Assembly: GCA_003243195.1 (NCBI GenBank)
Contig: QFQI01000011.1
Span: 1-64,000 of the forward strand
Length of the DNA: 64,000 nucleotides
From: Sphingomonas taxi
GTDB taxonomy: Bacteria > Pseudomonadota > Alphaproteobacteria > Sphingomonadales > Sphingomonadaceae
Direction of reading: 5' to 3'
Each line of letters begins with the position of its first letter. The stretch's first letter is position 1. The position numbers were made by a program, and so were the translations under genes. The notes below the pieces were generated by a model, which was not told the DNA's origin, ran no database searches, and saw nothing but the letters and a program-made list of their open reading frames with translations. Of this stretch, positions 24,916 to 33,913 are shown piece by piece.

Positions 24916-26118
24916 ATGGAGCGTCTATCTTCGATCGAGCGTCGCGCGTTGGACCGTATCGACGCGGCGGCGATGCTCGCGCAGGTCGAGCGCTGGGCGG
25001 CGATCAATAGTGGCACGCGCCATCTGGCGGGCTGCGCGCGCATGGCCGCGGAACTGGCGGACGGCTTCGCCGCGCTGCCGGGCGATGTCCGGCTGGTCGA
25101 CCCCGCGCCGGCGCAGAGCGTCGGCACCGATGGACGGGTCGAGCCGCTGGCGCATGGCCGCCACCTCCGCCTGACTGTGCGACCGGACGCGCCGGTGCGA
25201 TTGCTGCTGACCGGGCACCTGGACACGGTCTATCCCGCCGACCATCCCTTCCAGTCGCTGGCGTGGCGCGAGCCGGGCATCCTGGGCGGCCCCGGCGTCG
25301 CGGACATGAAGGGTGGCCTGGCGCTGATGCTGGAGGCACTGCTGGCGATCGAGGGGGTCGCGCCGCACATCGGCTATGAGGTCGTCATCAATTCGGACGA
25401 GGAGACCGGCTCGCTGTCATCCGCCGCGCTGCTGGCCGAGGCGGCACACGGCAAGGCGGCGGCGCTGACCTACGAGCCGGCGCTGCCGGACGGCACGCTG
25501 GCGGGCGCGCGCGGCGGCACCGGCAATTTCTCGATCGTGGTGCGCGGTCGCGCGGCGCACGCCGGGCGCAACCCCGGGGACGGCCGCAACGCGATCGTCG
25601 CGGCGGGAGCACTGGCGGTGCGGCTCCATGCCGGACGCTCGCCGCGCCTGGCGGTCAATCCCGCGCGGATCGACGGCGGCGGACCCAATAACGTCGTGCC
25701 CGACATGGCCGTGCTGCGCGTCAACTTCCGCCCCGCCGATGCGGAGGAGATCGACCGCGCCCGGACCGCGATCGACGCGGCGGTCGCGGAGGTCGCGGTC
25801 GCGCACGATGTGGAGATCACCGTGCATGGCGGCTTCAATCGCCCCCCCAAGCCGATCGACGCCGGCGCGGCGCGGCTGTTCGCGCTGGTGCGCGACGCAG
25901 GCGCCGATCTGGGGCAACCGATCGCCTGGCGCGACACCGGCGGCGTGTGCGACGGCAACAACATCGCGGCGTGCGGCGTGCCGGTGGTGGACACGATGGG
26001 CGCGCGCGGCGGCGCGATCCACTCCACGGACGAATTCCTGATCGTCGACAGCCTCGCCGAACGCGCTGCGCTGTCGGTGCTCACCATCCTGCGGCTAGGC
26101 CAGGGAGCCCTTGCATGA
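24916..26118 (+). CDS. M20-family metallohydrolase in an arginine succinyltransferase operon
   Basis: 400 residues of the M20 peptidase/deacylase family. Metal and catalytic residues are present: TGHLDTVYP (His and Asp), GVADMKGG (Asp), NSDEETGS (Glu-Glu) and late GAIHSTDEF (His). RGRAAHAGRNPGDGRNAI is the dimerisation-domain loop typical of the CPG2/ArgE/DapE group. It is the first gene of an operon with astA and astB, linked by four-base overlaps. The usual last enzyme of that pathway, succinylglutamate desuccinylase (AstE), is an M14-type enzyme and is absent here. An N-acyl-amino-acid deacylase in this place could do the same job on N-succinylglutamate. That is inference from context. Confidence 0.8.
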   Translation: MERLSSIERRALDRIDAAAMLAQVERWAAINSGTRHLAGCARMAAELADGFAALPGDVRLVDPAPAQSVGTDGRVEPLAHGRHLRLTVRPDAPVRLLLTGHLDTVYPADHPFQSLAWREPGILGGPGVADMKGGLALMLEALLAIEGVAPHIGYEVVINSDEETGSLSSAALLAEAAHGKAAALTYEPALPDGTLAGARGGTGNFSIVVRGRAAHAGRNPGDGRNAIVAAGALAVRLHAGRSPRLAVNPARIDGGGPNNVVPDMAVLRVNFRPADAEEIDRARTAIDAAVAEVAVAHDVEITVHGGFNRPPKPIDAGAARLFALVRDAGADLGQPIAWRDTGGVCDGNNIAACGVPVVDTMGARGGAIHSTDEFLIVDSLAERAALSVLTILRLGQGALA

Positions 26119-27128
26119 CCTTCGTGATCCGCGCCGCGACCGAGCGCGATCTGCCGCATCTGTACGAGATGGCGAAGCTGACCGGCGGCGGCTTCACCAA
26201 CCTGCCGCCCGATCGCGCCGCGCTGGGCGCCAAGCTGCGCCGCAGCGCCGAGGCTTTCGGACATGACGAGGCGACGCTCAGCGACGAACTGTTCGTGCTG
26301 ATGCTGGAAAACACGGCCACCGGCGAAGTGCGCGGCACCTGCCAGCTCATCACCCATGTCGGGCAGCGCCACCCCTTCTACAGCTATCGGCTCGGCACGC
26401 TGGCGCAGCACAGCCGCGAGCTGGGCCGCACCTTCCGGGCCGAGATGCTGTCGCTGACCACCGATCTTGAGGGGGCCAGCGAGGTGGGCGGGCTGTTCCT
26501 CCATCCCGGCGAACGCGCGGGCGGACTCGGCCTGCTGCTGGCGCGCAGCCGCTACCTGTTCATCCGCGCGCATCGTGCCCGCTTTGCCGACCGCACGCTG
26601 GCGGAGCTGCGCGGCGTGATCGACGAGGCGGGTGGCTCGCCGTTCTGGGACGGGCTGGCCGGGCGCTTCTTCGGCATGGGGTTCCAGGAGGCCGACGAGT
26701 TCAACGCGGTGAACGGCCATCAATTCATCGCGGACCTGATGCCCAAGCACCCGATCTACACCGCGATGCTGTCGGAAGGCGCGCGCGCCGCGATCGGCCT
26801 GCCGCATCCCTCGGGACGCGCGGCGATGCGGATGCTGGAGAATGAGGGATTCGCGTACGAGAATTACGTCGACATCTTCGACGGCGGCCCGACGATGACC
26901 GTTCGTACCGACCAGATCCGCACGATCCGCGCCGCGCAGGATGCGGACGTCGTCGCGGTGGAGCCGGGCGGTGACGAGGCGCTGGTCGCGACCGGACGGC
27001 TCGCCGACTTCCGCTGCGCCTATGCCCGGATCGGGACGACGGACGCTGGGGTGACGCTGGACCCGGCGGCGGCGGCGGCGCTACGCATCGGGCGCGGTGA
27101 TCGGGTGAGCTGGATCGGACGGTTATGA
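26115..27128 (+). CDS. astA: arginine N-succinyltransferase
   Basis: 337 residues. The N-terminus is GNAT-like (MTFVIRAATERDLPHLYEMAK), and the body has the AstA signatures GGGFTNLPPDR, LGTLAQHSRELGR, EVGGLFLHPGERAGGLG, and FWDGLAGRFFGMGFQEAD followed by HPIYTAMLS. It transfers succinyl from succinyl-CoA to arginine, the first step of aerobic arginine catabolism to glutamate. The ATG overlaps the stop of the M20 gene (ATGA), and its own stop overlaps astB, so it is part of a tight operon. Genes for succinylornithine transaminase and succinylglutamate semialdehyde dehydrogenase are not in the window. Confidence 0.93.
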   Translation: MTFVIRAATERDLPHLYEMAKLTGGGFTNLPPDRAALGAKLRRSAEAFGHDEATLSDELFVLMLENTATGEVRGTCQLITHVGQRHPFYSYRLGTLAQHSRELGRTFRAEMLSLTTDLEGASEVGGLFLHPGERAGGLGLLLARSRYLFIRAHRARFADRTLAELRGVIDEAGGSPFWDGLAGRFFGMGFQEADEFNAVNGHQFIADLMPKHPIYTAMLSEGARAAIGLPHPSGRAAMRMLENEGFAYENYVDIFDGGPTMTVRTDQIRTIRAAQDADVVAVEPGGDEALVATGRLADFRCAYARIGTTDAGVTLDPAAAAALRIGRGDRVSWIGRL

Positions 27129-28378
27129 TGCGCGAGATCAACTTCGACGGCATCATCGGCCCCAGCCACAATTATGCCGGGCTCAGCCCCGGCAACCTCG
27201 CCGCCACGGCCAACGCCGGCCATGTCGCGCATCCGCGCGCCGCTGCCTTGCAGGGCGTGGCGAAGATGCGCGCCAACCTCGCGCTCGGGCTGGTGCAGGG
27301 CGTCCTGCTGCCGCACCCGCGACCGGATCACGACTGGCTGGCGCGGCTGGCGACCGACTATGATGCCGCCGCGCCGCACCTGCGCGCGCAAGCGCTGTCC
27401 GCCTCGGCGATGTGGGCGGCCAACGCGGCGACCGTGTCCCCCGCGCCCGACACGGCCGATGGTCGCTGCCACCTGACCGTCGCCAATCTCGTGACCATGC
27501 CGCATCGCAGCCATGAATGGCGCGCGACTCTGGCGCAACTGCGCGTCGCGTTCGCCGACGACCGGTATTTCGTGGTCCAGCCGCCCGTGCCGGCCCCGTT
27601 CGGCGACGAAGGCGCGGCCAATCACATGCGGCTGTGCGCCGCGCATGACGCGCCGGGCGTGGAGGTGTTCGTCTATGGCGTGCCGGGCGGCCCCTTCCCC
27701 GCGCGCCAGCATGTCGAGGCGAGCCGCGCGATCGCGCGTCACCACCGCCTCGATCCGGCGCGGACGCTGTTCGTCCAGCAGTCGGTCGCGGCGATCGCGG
27801 CGGGGGCGTTCCATAACGATGTCGTTGCGGTCGCCAACGAGCATGTCCTGCTCGCACACGAGCAGGCGTTCGAGGATCGCGATCGGTTCCATGCCGATCT
27901 GCGCCGGCTGTTGCCCGAGGTCGAGATCGTCGAGGTGCCCGCCACGGCGGTCAGCCTGGCCGACGCGATCGGTTCCTATCTGTTCAACGCGCAACTGGTC
28001 ACCCCGCCTGACGGACAGCCGACGCTGATCGTCCCGGAGGAGGCGCGGGCCAACCCGCGCGTATGGGCATGGATCGAGGCGCATCTTGCCGGCAACGGGC
28101 CGATCCGCCGCGTGAAGGTGGTCGACGTGCGCGAGTCGATGGCGAACGGCGGTGGCCCGGCGTGCCTGAGGCTGCGCGTCGTGTGCGATCCCGCCACCGT
28201 CGATCCGCGCTTCCTGGTCGACGATGCGAAGCTCGACACCATCGCCGCCGTGATCGAGCGTCACTGGCCAGCCGACATCCGGCCCGAAGCGATCGGCGAC
28301 CCCACGCTGCTGACCACGATCGCCGCCGCGCGCGATGCCCTGCTGACGGCGCTCGATTTACCCGAGTTGCGCGCATGA
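27125..28378 (+). CDS. astB: N-succinylarginine dihydrolase
   Basis: 417 residues. It belongs to the amidinotransferase-fold AstB family: REINFDGIIGPSHNYAGLS at the start, MRANLALGLVQGVLLPH, FGDEGAANHMRL, and GAFHNDVVAVANEHVLLAHE, the central catalytic His region. The probable nucleophile is the Cys in NGGGPACLRLRV near residue 349. It turns succinylarginine into succinylornithine, two ammonia and carbon dioxide in the cytoplasm. The ATGA overlap with astA and another with the next gene keep it in the same operon. Confidence 0.94.
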   Translation: MMREINFDGIIGPSHNYAGLSPGNLAATANAGHVAHPRAAALQGVAKMRANLALGLVQGVLLPHPRPDHDWLARLATDYDAAAPHLRAQALSASAMWAANAATVSPAPDTADGRCHLTVANLVTMPHRSHEWRATLAQLRVAFADDRYFVVQPPVPAPFGDEGAANHMRLCAAHDAPGVEVFVYGVPGGPFPARQHVEASRAIARHHRLDPARTLFVQQSVAAIAAGAFHNDVVAVANEHVLLAHEQAFEDRDRFHADLRRLLPEVEIVEVPATAVSLADAIGSYLFNAQLVTPPDGQPTLIVPEEARANPRVWAWIEAHLAGNGPIRRVKVVDVRESMANGGGPACLRLRVVCDPATVDPRFLVDDAKLDTIAAVIERHWPADIRPEAIGDPTLLTTIAAARDALLTALDLPELRA

Positions 28379-28620
28379 CGCGGCCCCCGCTCGTCGTGCG
28401 GCTCTGGCGTCGCTTCGCCCGGCTGTTCGTCATCAGGACGAAGTTCGAGGCGTTCCTGCTGATCTACGCGCTGGCGACCGGCGCCGTGGAACGCGGACTC
28501 GGGTACGTGCACCGTTTTCCCGGCATCTCGGGCTGGATCATGTTCATGGCCTGTAGCGCGGCGGTGTTCATGGCCGGCGGCCGGATCATCGACGGGGTGG
28601 ATCGCGATCTGGCCGAATAG
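28375..28620 (+). CDS. small membrane protein at the end of the ast operon
   Basis: 81 residues starting MTRPPLVVRLWRRFARLF. The ATG overlaps the astB stop (ATGA), so it is very likely translated. After a basic amphipathic start, two hydrophobic stretches are visible: AFLLIYALATGAV and SGWIMFMACSAAVFMAGG. It is probably a small inner-membrane protein with both ends in the cytoplasm. No family is recognised. Being co-translated with arginine catabolism genes suggests a link to transport or membrane attachment of that pathway, but nothing in the sequence proves it. Confidence 0.65.
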   Translation: MTRPPLVVRLWRRFARLFVIRTKFEAFLLIYALATGAVERGLGYVHRFPGISGWIMFMACSAAVFMAGGRIIDGVDRDLAE

Positions 28621-28635
28621 CGCCCGATGGTGCTT

Positions 28636-28653
28636 GATATGTTGTAACATTGC
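28636..28653. promoter_or_regulatory. Zur-like operator before the TonB-dependent receptor
   Basis: The core ATGTTGTAACAT (28639-28650) is a near palindrome, only the central pair deviating, flanked by GAT and TGC. It resembles the binding sites of the zinc repressor Zur in proteobacteria. It lies 18 bases before the ribosome-binding site-start region of the receptor gene, where a repressor would block transcription. Confidence 0.5.
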
Positions 28654-28670
28654 GGTAGGGAGGCGACACC

Positions 28671-30803
28671 ATGTCGGAGTCGTCGATGAAAGCCCTTCTG
28701 TTCGCCGCGGTCGCGCTTGCGCCGCTCGCCCTTCCCGCCACCGCGCAGACCGCGCGCCAGCCCGATCCGCACCGTTCGGACGAGGTGATCGTCACCGCGC
28801 CGATCCGCCTGAGCGAAACCGATGTGTTGCAGGGCACGTCGGTGCTGAGCGGCGCGAACCTGACCCGCGAACTGCGCCCGACCATCGGCGAGACGCTCGC
28901 GCGGTTGCCCGGCGTGTCGGCGACATCGTTCGGCCCCAATGCCTCGCGCCCGATCCTGCGCGGCTTCCAGGGCGACCGCATCCGCGTGCTGACCGACGGC
29001 ATCGGCTCGATCGACGTGTCGAACACCTCGGTCGATCATGCGGTCGTCATCGACCCGCTGCTCGCCGAACGCGTCGAGGTGCTGCGCGGCCCCGCGGCAT
29101 TGCTGTACGGCTCGTCGGCGGTCGGCGGCGTCGTCAACGTCGTCGATCGCCGCATCCCCCGCGCGCTGCCGGAGAATGGCTACCGCGTCGATGCGATCGG
29201 CACCTATGGCAGCGCGGCGAACGAGCGGTCGGTCGGCGGTGCGGGCGACGTGACGGTGGCCGGCCCGCTGGTGCTGCACGTCGACGGATCGTACCTGAAG
29301 GCCGACGACCTGCGCACCGGCGGGCGGATCCTGTCGCGCGCCGCGCGGGCCGCGTCACGGGTCGCGGCCGGTCAGCCACAGAACGGCGACGACCCGATCG
29401 ACTTCGCCGCCAATGCCGCGCTGCGCGGCAAGCTGCCCAACAGCGCCGCGGAGACATGGACCGCCGGCGCCGGCGCATCGATCGTCACCGACGGCGGCAT
29501 GCTGGGCGCGTCCTACTCGCACTATGACAGCCTGTACGGCGTGCCGGTCCGCTATGCCACCGCGGTCGGTCAGGAGCAGGAGGCGCCCCGCCTCGATGTG
29601 GCGCAGGACCGTTACGACCTGCGTGCCGAGGTCACGCCGCACGGCGCGGTGATCGATGCGATCCGCCTGCGCGCCGCCCATGCCAGTTACCGGCACTTCG
29701 AGCTGGAGGAGGACGGATCGGTCGGCACCGCCTTCTATAACAAGGGTCTGGAGGCGCGCGCCGAGTTGGTACAGGCCAGGCGCGGGGCATGGCAGGGGGC
29801 CAGCGGCGTCCAGTATTTCAGCCGGGCGTTCGACGTCGTCGGCGACGAGGCGTTCCTGCCGCGCAACAACACCGAGCAGACCGGCATCTTCACGCTCCAG
29901 CAGTTCGACACCGGCCGGTTCAAGGCGGAGGGCGGCCTGCGGTACGAACATACCGCGCTGACCGCCGATGCGGGCATCCGCGAGGGCACCGAACGGTTCA
30001 CGGCGCGGGAGCGGCGGTTCGACACCTGGTCGGGTTCGCTGGGCGGCGCCTATGCGCTGAGTGATGGCGTGCGGATCGGGCTGAACGGATCGCGGACCGA
30101 GCGCGCGCCGTCCGCTGAGGAGCTGTTCGCCAACGGCCCGCACGCCGGGACGCAGGCCTATGAGCTGGGCAATCCCAACTTTCGCCCCGAAACGTCATGG
30201 GGTCTGGAGGCGACGCTGCACGCGCACAGCGACATCTTCAGCCTGGATGCCTCGGCCTATTACAACTGGTTCGACAACTACATTTACGAAACGCAGGTTG
30301 CCGACACCGCGTGCGTCGCCGCGGCGGGCGGCGACATCGAACTGCCGTGCTTCCGCTACGATCAGGCGAAGGCGCGCTACTACGGGTTCGAGGCGGACGC
30401 CTCCGCGCGGCTGGCGACGATCGGCACCCACACGATCACTGCCGACCTGCTGGGCGATTACGTCCATGCGCAGGTCGTCGACCGTGGCCCCGTGCCGCGC
30501 ATCCCGGCACTGCGCTTGTTAGGTGGCCTCGAAGCGCGCAGCGACACCAGCGGCGGCCGGATCGAGGTGGAGCAGGTCTTCCCGCAGCGCCGCACCGCCG
30601 CGTTCGAAACCGGCACCGACGGCTACACGATGGTCAACGCCTCGCTGTCGCTCCATCCGTGGGGCGGCGGTGACCGGCGCAGCATCCTGCTGGCGGCGAA
30701 CAACATCTTCGACGTGGAGGCGCGCCGCCATGCCAGCGTGTTGAAGGACTTCGCGCCGCTCGCCGGGCGCGACATCCGGCTGACCTTCCGCGTCGGCATC
30801 TGA
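28671..30803 (+). CDS. TonB-dependent outer-membrane receptor, probably for zinc
   Basis: 710 residues. A signal peptide (MKALLFAAVALAPLALPATAQT) follows an N-terminal MSESS; a GGGAGG site seven bases before the ATG at 28671 decides for that start. The plug domain spans about residues 38-150 (TVLQGTSVLSG, ETLARLPGVSATSFG, RPILRGFQGDRIRVLTDG, RVEVLRGPAALLYGSSAVGGVVNV), then a 22-strand barrel, ending LTFRVGI with an aromatic at third from the end. It imports a substrate across the outer membrane with TonB energy. A Zur-like operator upstream and the resemblance to ZnuD-type receptors suggest zinc or a zinc chelate; no His-rich loop is obvious. The substrate is inferred. Confidence 0.8.
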   Translation: MSESSMKALLFAAVALAPLALPATAQTARQPDPHRSDEVIVTAPIRLSETDVLQGTSVLSGANLTRELRPTIGETLARLPGVSATSFGPNASRPILRGFQGDRIRVLTDGIGSIDVSNTSVDHAVVIDPLLAERVEVLRGPAALLYGSSAVGGVVNVVDRRIPRALPENGYRVDAIGTYGSAANERSVGGAGDVTVAGPLVLHVDGSYLKADDLRTGGRILSRAARAASRVAAGQPQNGDDPIDFAANAALRGKLPNSAAETWTAGAGASIVTDGGMLGASYSHYDSLYGVPVRYATAVGQEQEAPRLDVAQDRYDLRAEVTPHGAVIDAIRLRAAHASYRHFELEEDGSVGTAFYNKGLEARAELVQARRGAWQGASGVQYFSRAFDVVGDEAFLPRNNTEQTGIFTLQQFDTGRFKAEGGLRYEHTALTADAGIREGTERFTARERRFDTWSGSLGGAYALSDGVRIGLNGSRTERAPSAEELFANGPHAGTQAYELGNPNFRPETSWGLEATLHAHSDIFSLDASAYYNWFDNYIYETQVADTACVAAAGGDIELPCFRYDQAKARYYGFEADASARLATIGTHTITADLLGDYVHAQVVDRGPVPRIPALRLLGGLEARSDTSGGRIEVEQVFPQRRTAAFETGTDGYTMVNASLSLHPWGGGDRRSILLAANNIFDVEARRHASVLKDFAPLAGRDIRLTFRVGI

Positions 30804-30812
30804 GGTGAGGCC

Positions 30813-30851
30813 GCCCCGTCGCGCTCCGGTGACGCCGGGCCGCGACGGGGC
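30813..30851. terminator. bidirectional terminator hairpin
   Basis: Perfect 11-bp stem GCCCCGTCGCG (30813-30823) and CGCGACGGGGC (30841-30851) with a 17-base loop, ten bases past the receptor stop and just before the stop of the convergent acetyltransferase. There is no T run. Confidence 0.65.
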
Positions 30852-30861
30852 AGCGGTGCCG

Positions 30862-31377
30862 CTACAGCGCCCGCGCGTAGATCAGGTCGTCGTGCCACGT
30901 CGCGCCGACCAGAAAGCGGCGCGTGCCGACCGTGGCGAAACCGTGCTTCTCGTAGAAGCGGTGCGCGCGGCGGTTGCCGCCATAGACGCCGAGCAGGACG
31001 CGTCGACGGCCGGCGGTGCGCGCATCGAGCAGCGCCCGCTCCATCAACGCCGGCCCCAGCCCCGCGCCATGCGTTGGGAACAGCGCATAGATGCGCTTGA
31101 GTTCGACATCGCCATCGTCCGCCGCCACCGGCAGGTCAGGCGTTGTCAGCAATGTGTAGCCTAGCGGCGCGCCGCCCGCCGCGGCCTCCGCGATCGTGGC
31201 GATCGCGCCATCGGCCAGATAGCGTTCGAACGCCGCCGCGCTGTTGTTGCGCGCCACGTGCCGGACGATATCGTCGCCGTCCAGCACGCCGGCGAATGCT
31301 TCCAGAAAGGTGGCGCCCGCCACCAGCGACAGCGCGGCGGCGTCCGCCACGCCGGCACGGCGCAGGCGCCAGTCCAC
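30862..31377 (-). CDS. GNAT-family N-acetyltransferase
   Basis: 171 residues from a GTG (VDWRLRRAGVADAAAL) three bases after the ndk stop. Acetyl-CoA binding motif A is visible as THGAGLGPALMERAL with the Q/RxxGxG/A pattern, and motif B as LGVYGGNRRAHRFYEKHGF. The substrate is unknown: this broad family acetylates small molecules, antibiotics or protein N-termini. It is the last gene of the leftward pepA-holC-ndk group. A terminator hairpin follows the stop. Confidence 0.82.
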   Translation of the reverse strand: MDWRLRRAGVADAAALSLVAGATFLEAFAGVLDGDDIVRHVARNNSAAAFERYLADGAIATIAEAAAGGAPLGYTLLTTPDLPVAADDGDVELKRIYALFPTHGAGLGPALMERALLDARTAGRRRVLLGVYGGNRRAHRFYEKHGFATVGTRRFLVGATWHDDLIYARAL

Positions 31378-31379
31378 GA

Positions 31380-31802
31380 TCAGCCAACGATTTCTTCGGG
31401 CTTGAAGAAATAGGCGATCTCGATTTCGGCATTCTCGTCCGAATCCGATCCGTGCACGGTATTCGCCTCGATCGACTCGGCCAGTTCCTTGCGGATCGTG
31501 CCCGGCGCGGCGTTCTCGGGGTTGGTGGCGCCCATGACGTCGCGGTTGCGCTGCATGGCGTTCTCGCCCTCCAGCACCTGCACGACGACCGGCCCGGAGA
31601 TCATGAAGTCGACCAGGTCGTTGAAGAACGGGCGCTCCTTGTGGACGGCATAGAAGCCCTCGGCCTGTTCGCGGGTCATGTGGATGCGCTTGGAGGCGAC
31701 CACGCGCAGGCCGGCGTCCTCCAGCATCTTCGTGACCGCGCCGGTCAGGTTGCGACGCGTCGCATCGGGCTTGATGATCGAAAAGGTACGGTTCGCGGCC
31801 AT
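31380..31802 (-). CDS. ndk: nucleoside diphosphate kinase
   Basis: 140 residues, the normal size. It transfers the terminal phosphate between nucleoside di- and triphosphates through a phosphohistidine. Active-site His lies in NTVHGSDSDENAEIEIAYFF, and the ATP-binding residues are in the start MAANRTFSIIKPDATRRN and in MISGPVVVQVLEGENA. It acts in the cytoplasm. The gene follows holC with a gap of about 80 bases and precedes the GNAT gene by three bases. Identity is certain by motif. Confidence 0.97.
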   Translation of the reverse strand: MAANRTFSIIKPDATRRNLTGAVTKMLEDAGLRVVASKRIHMTREQAEGFYAVHKERPFFNDLVDFMISGPVVVQVLEGENAMQRNRDVMGATNPENAAPGTIRKELAESIEANTVHGSDSDENAEIEIAYFFKPEEIVG

Positions 31803-31881
31803 GACGGTCACGGGCTCCTGCAGAGGGGATGGGAAGTGGCGCCGCCCTAGGCGGAGGGGCGCGGCGATGCAAGTCGCCGGG

Positions 31882-32322
31882 TCAGGCCGCCTGTTCCCAG
31901 CGCCCCGCGTCGTTCTGCTTCCAGTAGCGGCGCTCGACGCCATCGCGCGTCGCCAGATCCTTCCACGCGGCACGGGCGGCGTGGATATGATCCTCGTCGA
32001 AGAAGTGAAACGCGCGGTCGAAGTCCAGCGCCGCGTCACGCCACTCGCCATCGACCAGCGCGATGTGGCGCGCATGGTTGGCGGCGCTCACCTCGCCCGC
32101 GATCAGGACCGGCTGCCGCTCGTCCGCCGCGCCGCCCGCCTGCCCATGCGGCAGGAAACTGTCGGCGGCATAGCTCCACAGCAGCCGGTCGAGCGCGACG
32201 CGCCGCGCCGGATCGCCGGCGACGATCAGCAGCCGCGCGCCCGATCCTACCACCTTCGCCGCGATCTGCGGCAGCGCGCGCTCCAGCGGCATGCGGGTCA
32301 GGTGATAGAAATCGACCTGCAT
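31882..32322 (-). CDS. holC: DNA polymerase III chi subunit
   Basis: 146 residues. MQVDFYHLTRMPLERALPQIAAKV and the following GARLLIVAGD, LDRLLWSYAADSFLPHG fit the HolC family, including the conserved LD..LW....SFLPH. The chi subunit links the clamp loader to single-strand binding protein at the replication fork. The ATG shares one base with the pepA stop (TGATG). The pepA-holC pair is a widely conserved order in proteobacteria and supports the call. The C-terminal ~35 residues are less conserved. Confidence 0.9.
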   Translation of the reverse strand: MQVDFYHLTRMPLERALPQIAAKVVGSGARLLIVAGDPARRVALDRLLWSYAADSFLPHGQAGGAADERQPVLIAGEVSAANHARHIALVDGEWRDAALDFDRAFHFFDEDHIHAARAAWKDLATRDGVERRYWKQNDAGRWEQAA

Positions 32323-33764
32323 CAGCGTTCGCAGACGTCCGCGACGAAGCGGTCGAGCACCCGCACGCCATAGCCGGTCGCGCCCTTGGCCCAGGTCGCG
32401 CCGTCCTTGTCCGCCCACACCATGCCGGCGATGTCGAGATGCGCCCAGGCGACACCATCGTCCACGTAGCGCTGCAGGAACTGCGCCGCGGTGATCGAAC
32501 CGCCGCCGCGCGGCCCGACGTTCTTCATGTCGGCGATGGCCGAGTCGATCAGCCGGTCGTAGGCGTCGGCCAGCGGGAAGCGCCACAATTGATCGCCCGA
32601 CGCGCGACCGGCGGCCAGCAACTGATCGGCCAGCGCATCGTCATTGGCGAACAGCCCGCCATATTCATTGCCCAGGCTGACGATCATCGCGCCGGTCAGC
32701 GTGGCGAGATCGACGATTCGCGCCGGCTTGTGCGTCTTCTGCACCCAGGTGATGCAGTCGCACAGCACCAGCCGTCCTTCGGCATCGGTGTTGATGACCT
32801 CCACCGTCTGGCCCGACATGCTGGTGACCACGTCGCCGGGACGCTGGGCGTTGCCGTCGGGCATGTTCTCGACCAGCCCCATGACGCCGACGACGTTGGC
32901 CTTCGCCTTGCGCGTGGCGAGCGACAGCATCGCGCCGGCGACCGCCGCCGCGCCGCCCATGTCCCACTTCATGTCCTCCATGCCGGCCGCTGGCTTGATC
33001 GAGATGCCGCCGGTGTCGAAGGTGACGCCCTTGCCGACTAGGGCGGTCAGCGGCGCATCGCCCCCCGCGCCGTTCCACTTCAGCGCCAGCACGCGCGCCT
33101 CGCGCCGCGACCCCTGCGACACGCCCAGCAGCGCGCCCATGCCCAGATCGCGCATCTCGGCCTCGTCCAGCACCGTCACCTCGAGGCCCAGCCCATCCGT
33201 GGCCGCGAGGACACGCTCCACGAACGTCTCGGGATACAGGATGTTCGGCGGCAGCGTCGCCAGCATACGCGCAAGCCCCACGCCCTTCGTCACCGCCGCG
33301 CGGTCCGGCCAGGACGCATCGCTGCCGACGATCGTCAATTCGCTCAGCGTCGGCTTCTGCTTTTCCGGCAGCCGGGTGCGATATTCGTCGAAGCGCCATG
33401 CGCGCTGTGCCGCCCCGGCCGCGAAACGCGCCGCCGCGATCGGCTCGACGCCGCTCAGATCCGCAACCACCGATGTCGCGCCCGAGGTCAGCAGCCGCGC
33501 GGTCAGCGCGCCGCCCGCGCGCTCATAGGCCGCATCGTCGCCCGCGCCCACGCCGAGCAGCAGCACGCGGGCGGTTCCGCTCGCCGTCGGCGCGAACACC
33601 TCCGCCACCTGCCCCGCATCGCCATCGAACCGTTGCGCGGCCACCGCGGCGGCCACCAGGGTGTCGGCGCCGTCCACCAGACCCGCGACCCCCGCGCCTT
33701 TCCTGACCGGCAACGCCAGCACGGCGGCATCCGCAGGGCGGGTAGTGGCAAAGGCGATCTTCAT
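32322..33764 (-). CDS. pepA: leucyl aminopeptidase
   Basis: 480 residues from MKIAFATTRP; an AGGAC site is upstream. The M17 signature NTDAEGRLVLCD is intact, and the metal-binding Lys and Asp lie in LVGKGVTFDTGGISIKPA. MKWDMGGAAAVAG and the C-terminal IADMKNVGPRGGGSITAAQF are further conserved segments. It is a two-zinc cytoplasmic exopeptidase that removes N-terminal residues; in some bacteria PepA also binds DNA. It is divergent from lptD with a promoter region of about 150 bases. An upstream in-frame ATG at 33785 lacks a ribosome site. Confidence 0.95.
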   Translation of the reverse strand: MKIAFATTRPADAAVLALPVRKGAGVAGLVDGADTLVAAAVAAQRFDGDAGQVAEVFAPTASGTARVLLLGVGAGDDAAYERAGGALTARLLTSGATSVVADLSGVEPIAAARFAAGAAQRAWRFDEYRTRLPEKQKPTLSELTIVGSDASWPDRAAVTKGVGLARMLATLPPNILYPETFVERVLAATDGLGLEVTVLDEAEMRDLGMGALLGVSQGSRREARVLALKWNGAGGDAPLTALVGKGVTFDTGGISIKPAAGMEDMKWDMGGAAAVAGAMLSLATRKAKANVVGVMGLVENMPDGNAQRPGDVVTSMSGQTVEVINTDAEGRLVLCDCITWVQKTHKPARIVDLATLTGAMIVSLGNEYGGLFANDDALADQLLAAGRASGDQLWRFPLADAYDRLIDSAIADMKNVGPRGGGSITAAQFLQRYVDDGVAWAHLDIAGMVWADKDGATWAKGATGYGVRVLDRFVADVCER

Positions 33765-33913
33765 TCCGCTGTCCTCTTGCATCATGCCGCTTACCTAGGG
33801 TCGCGCCGGTGAAATGGCAAAGCGTTGCAGGCGCGGCGCGGCGATGCGATAGGCGCGGCTCGCGCTGTCGCCATCCCGGCCGGCGGCGCACCCGGGGCAA
33901 CGGCAACGACGTG

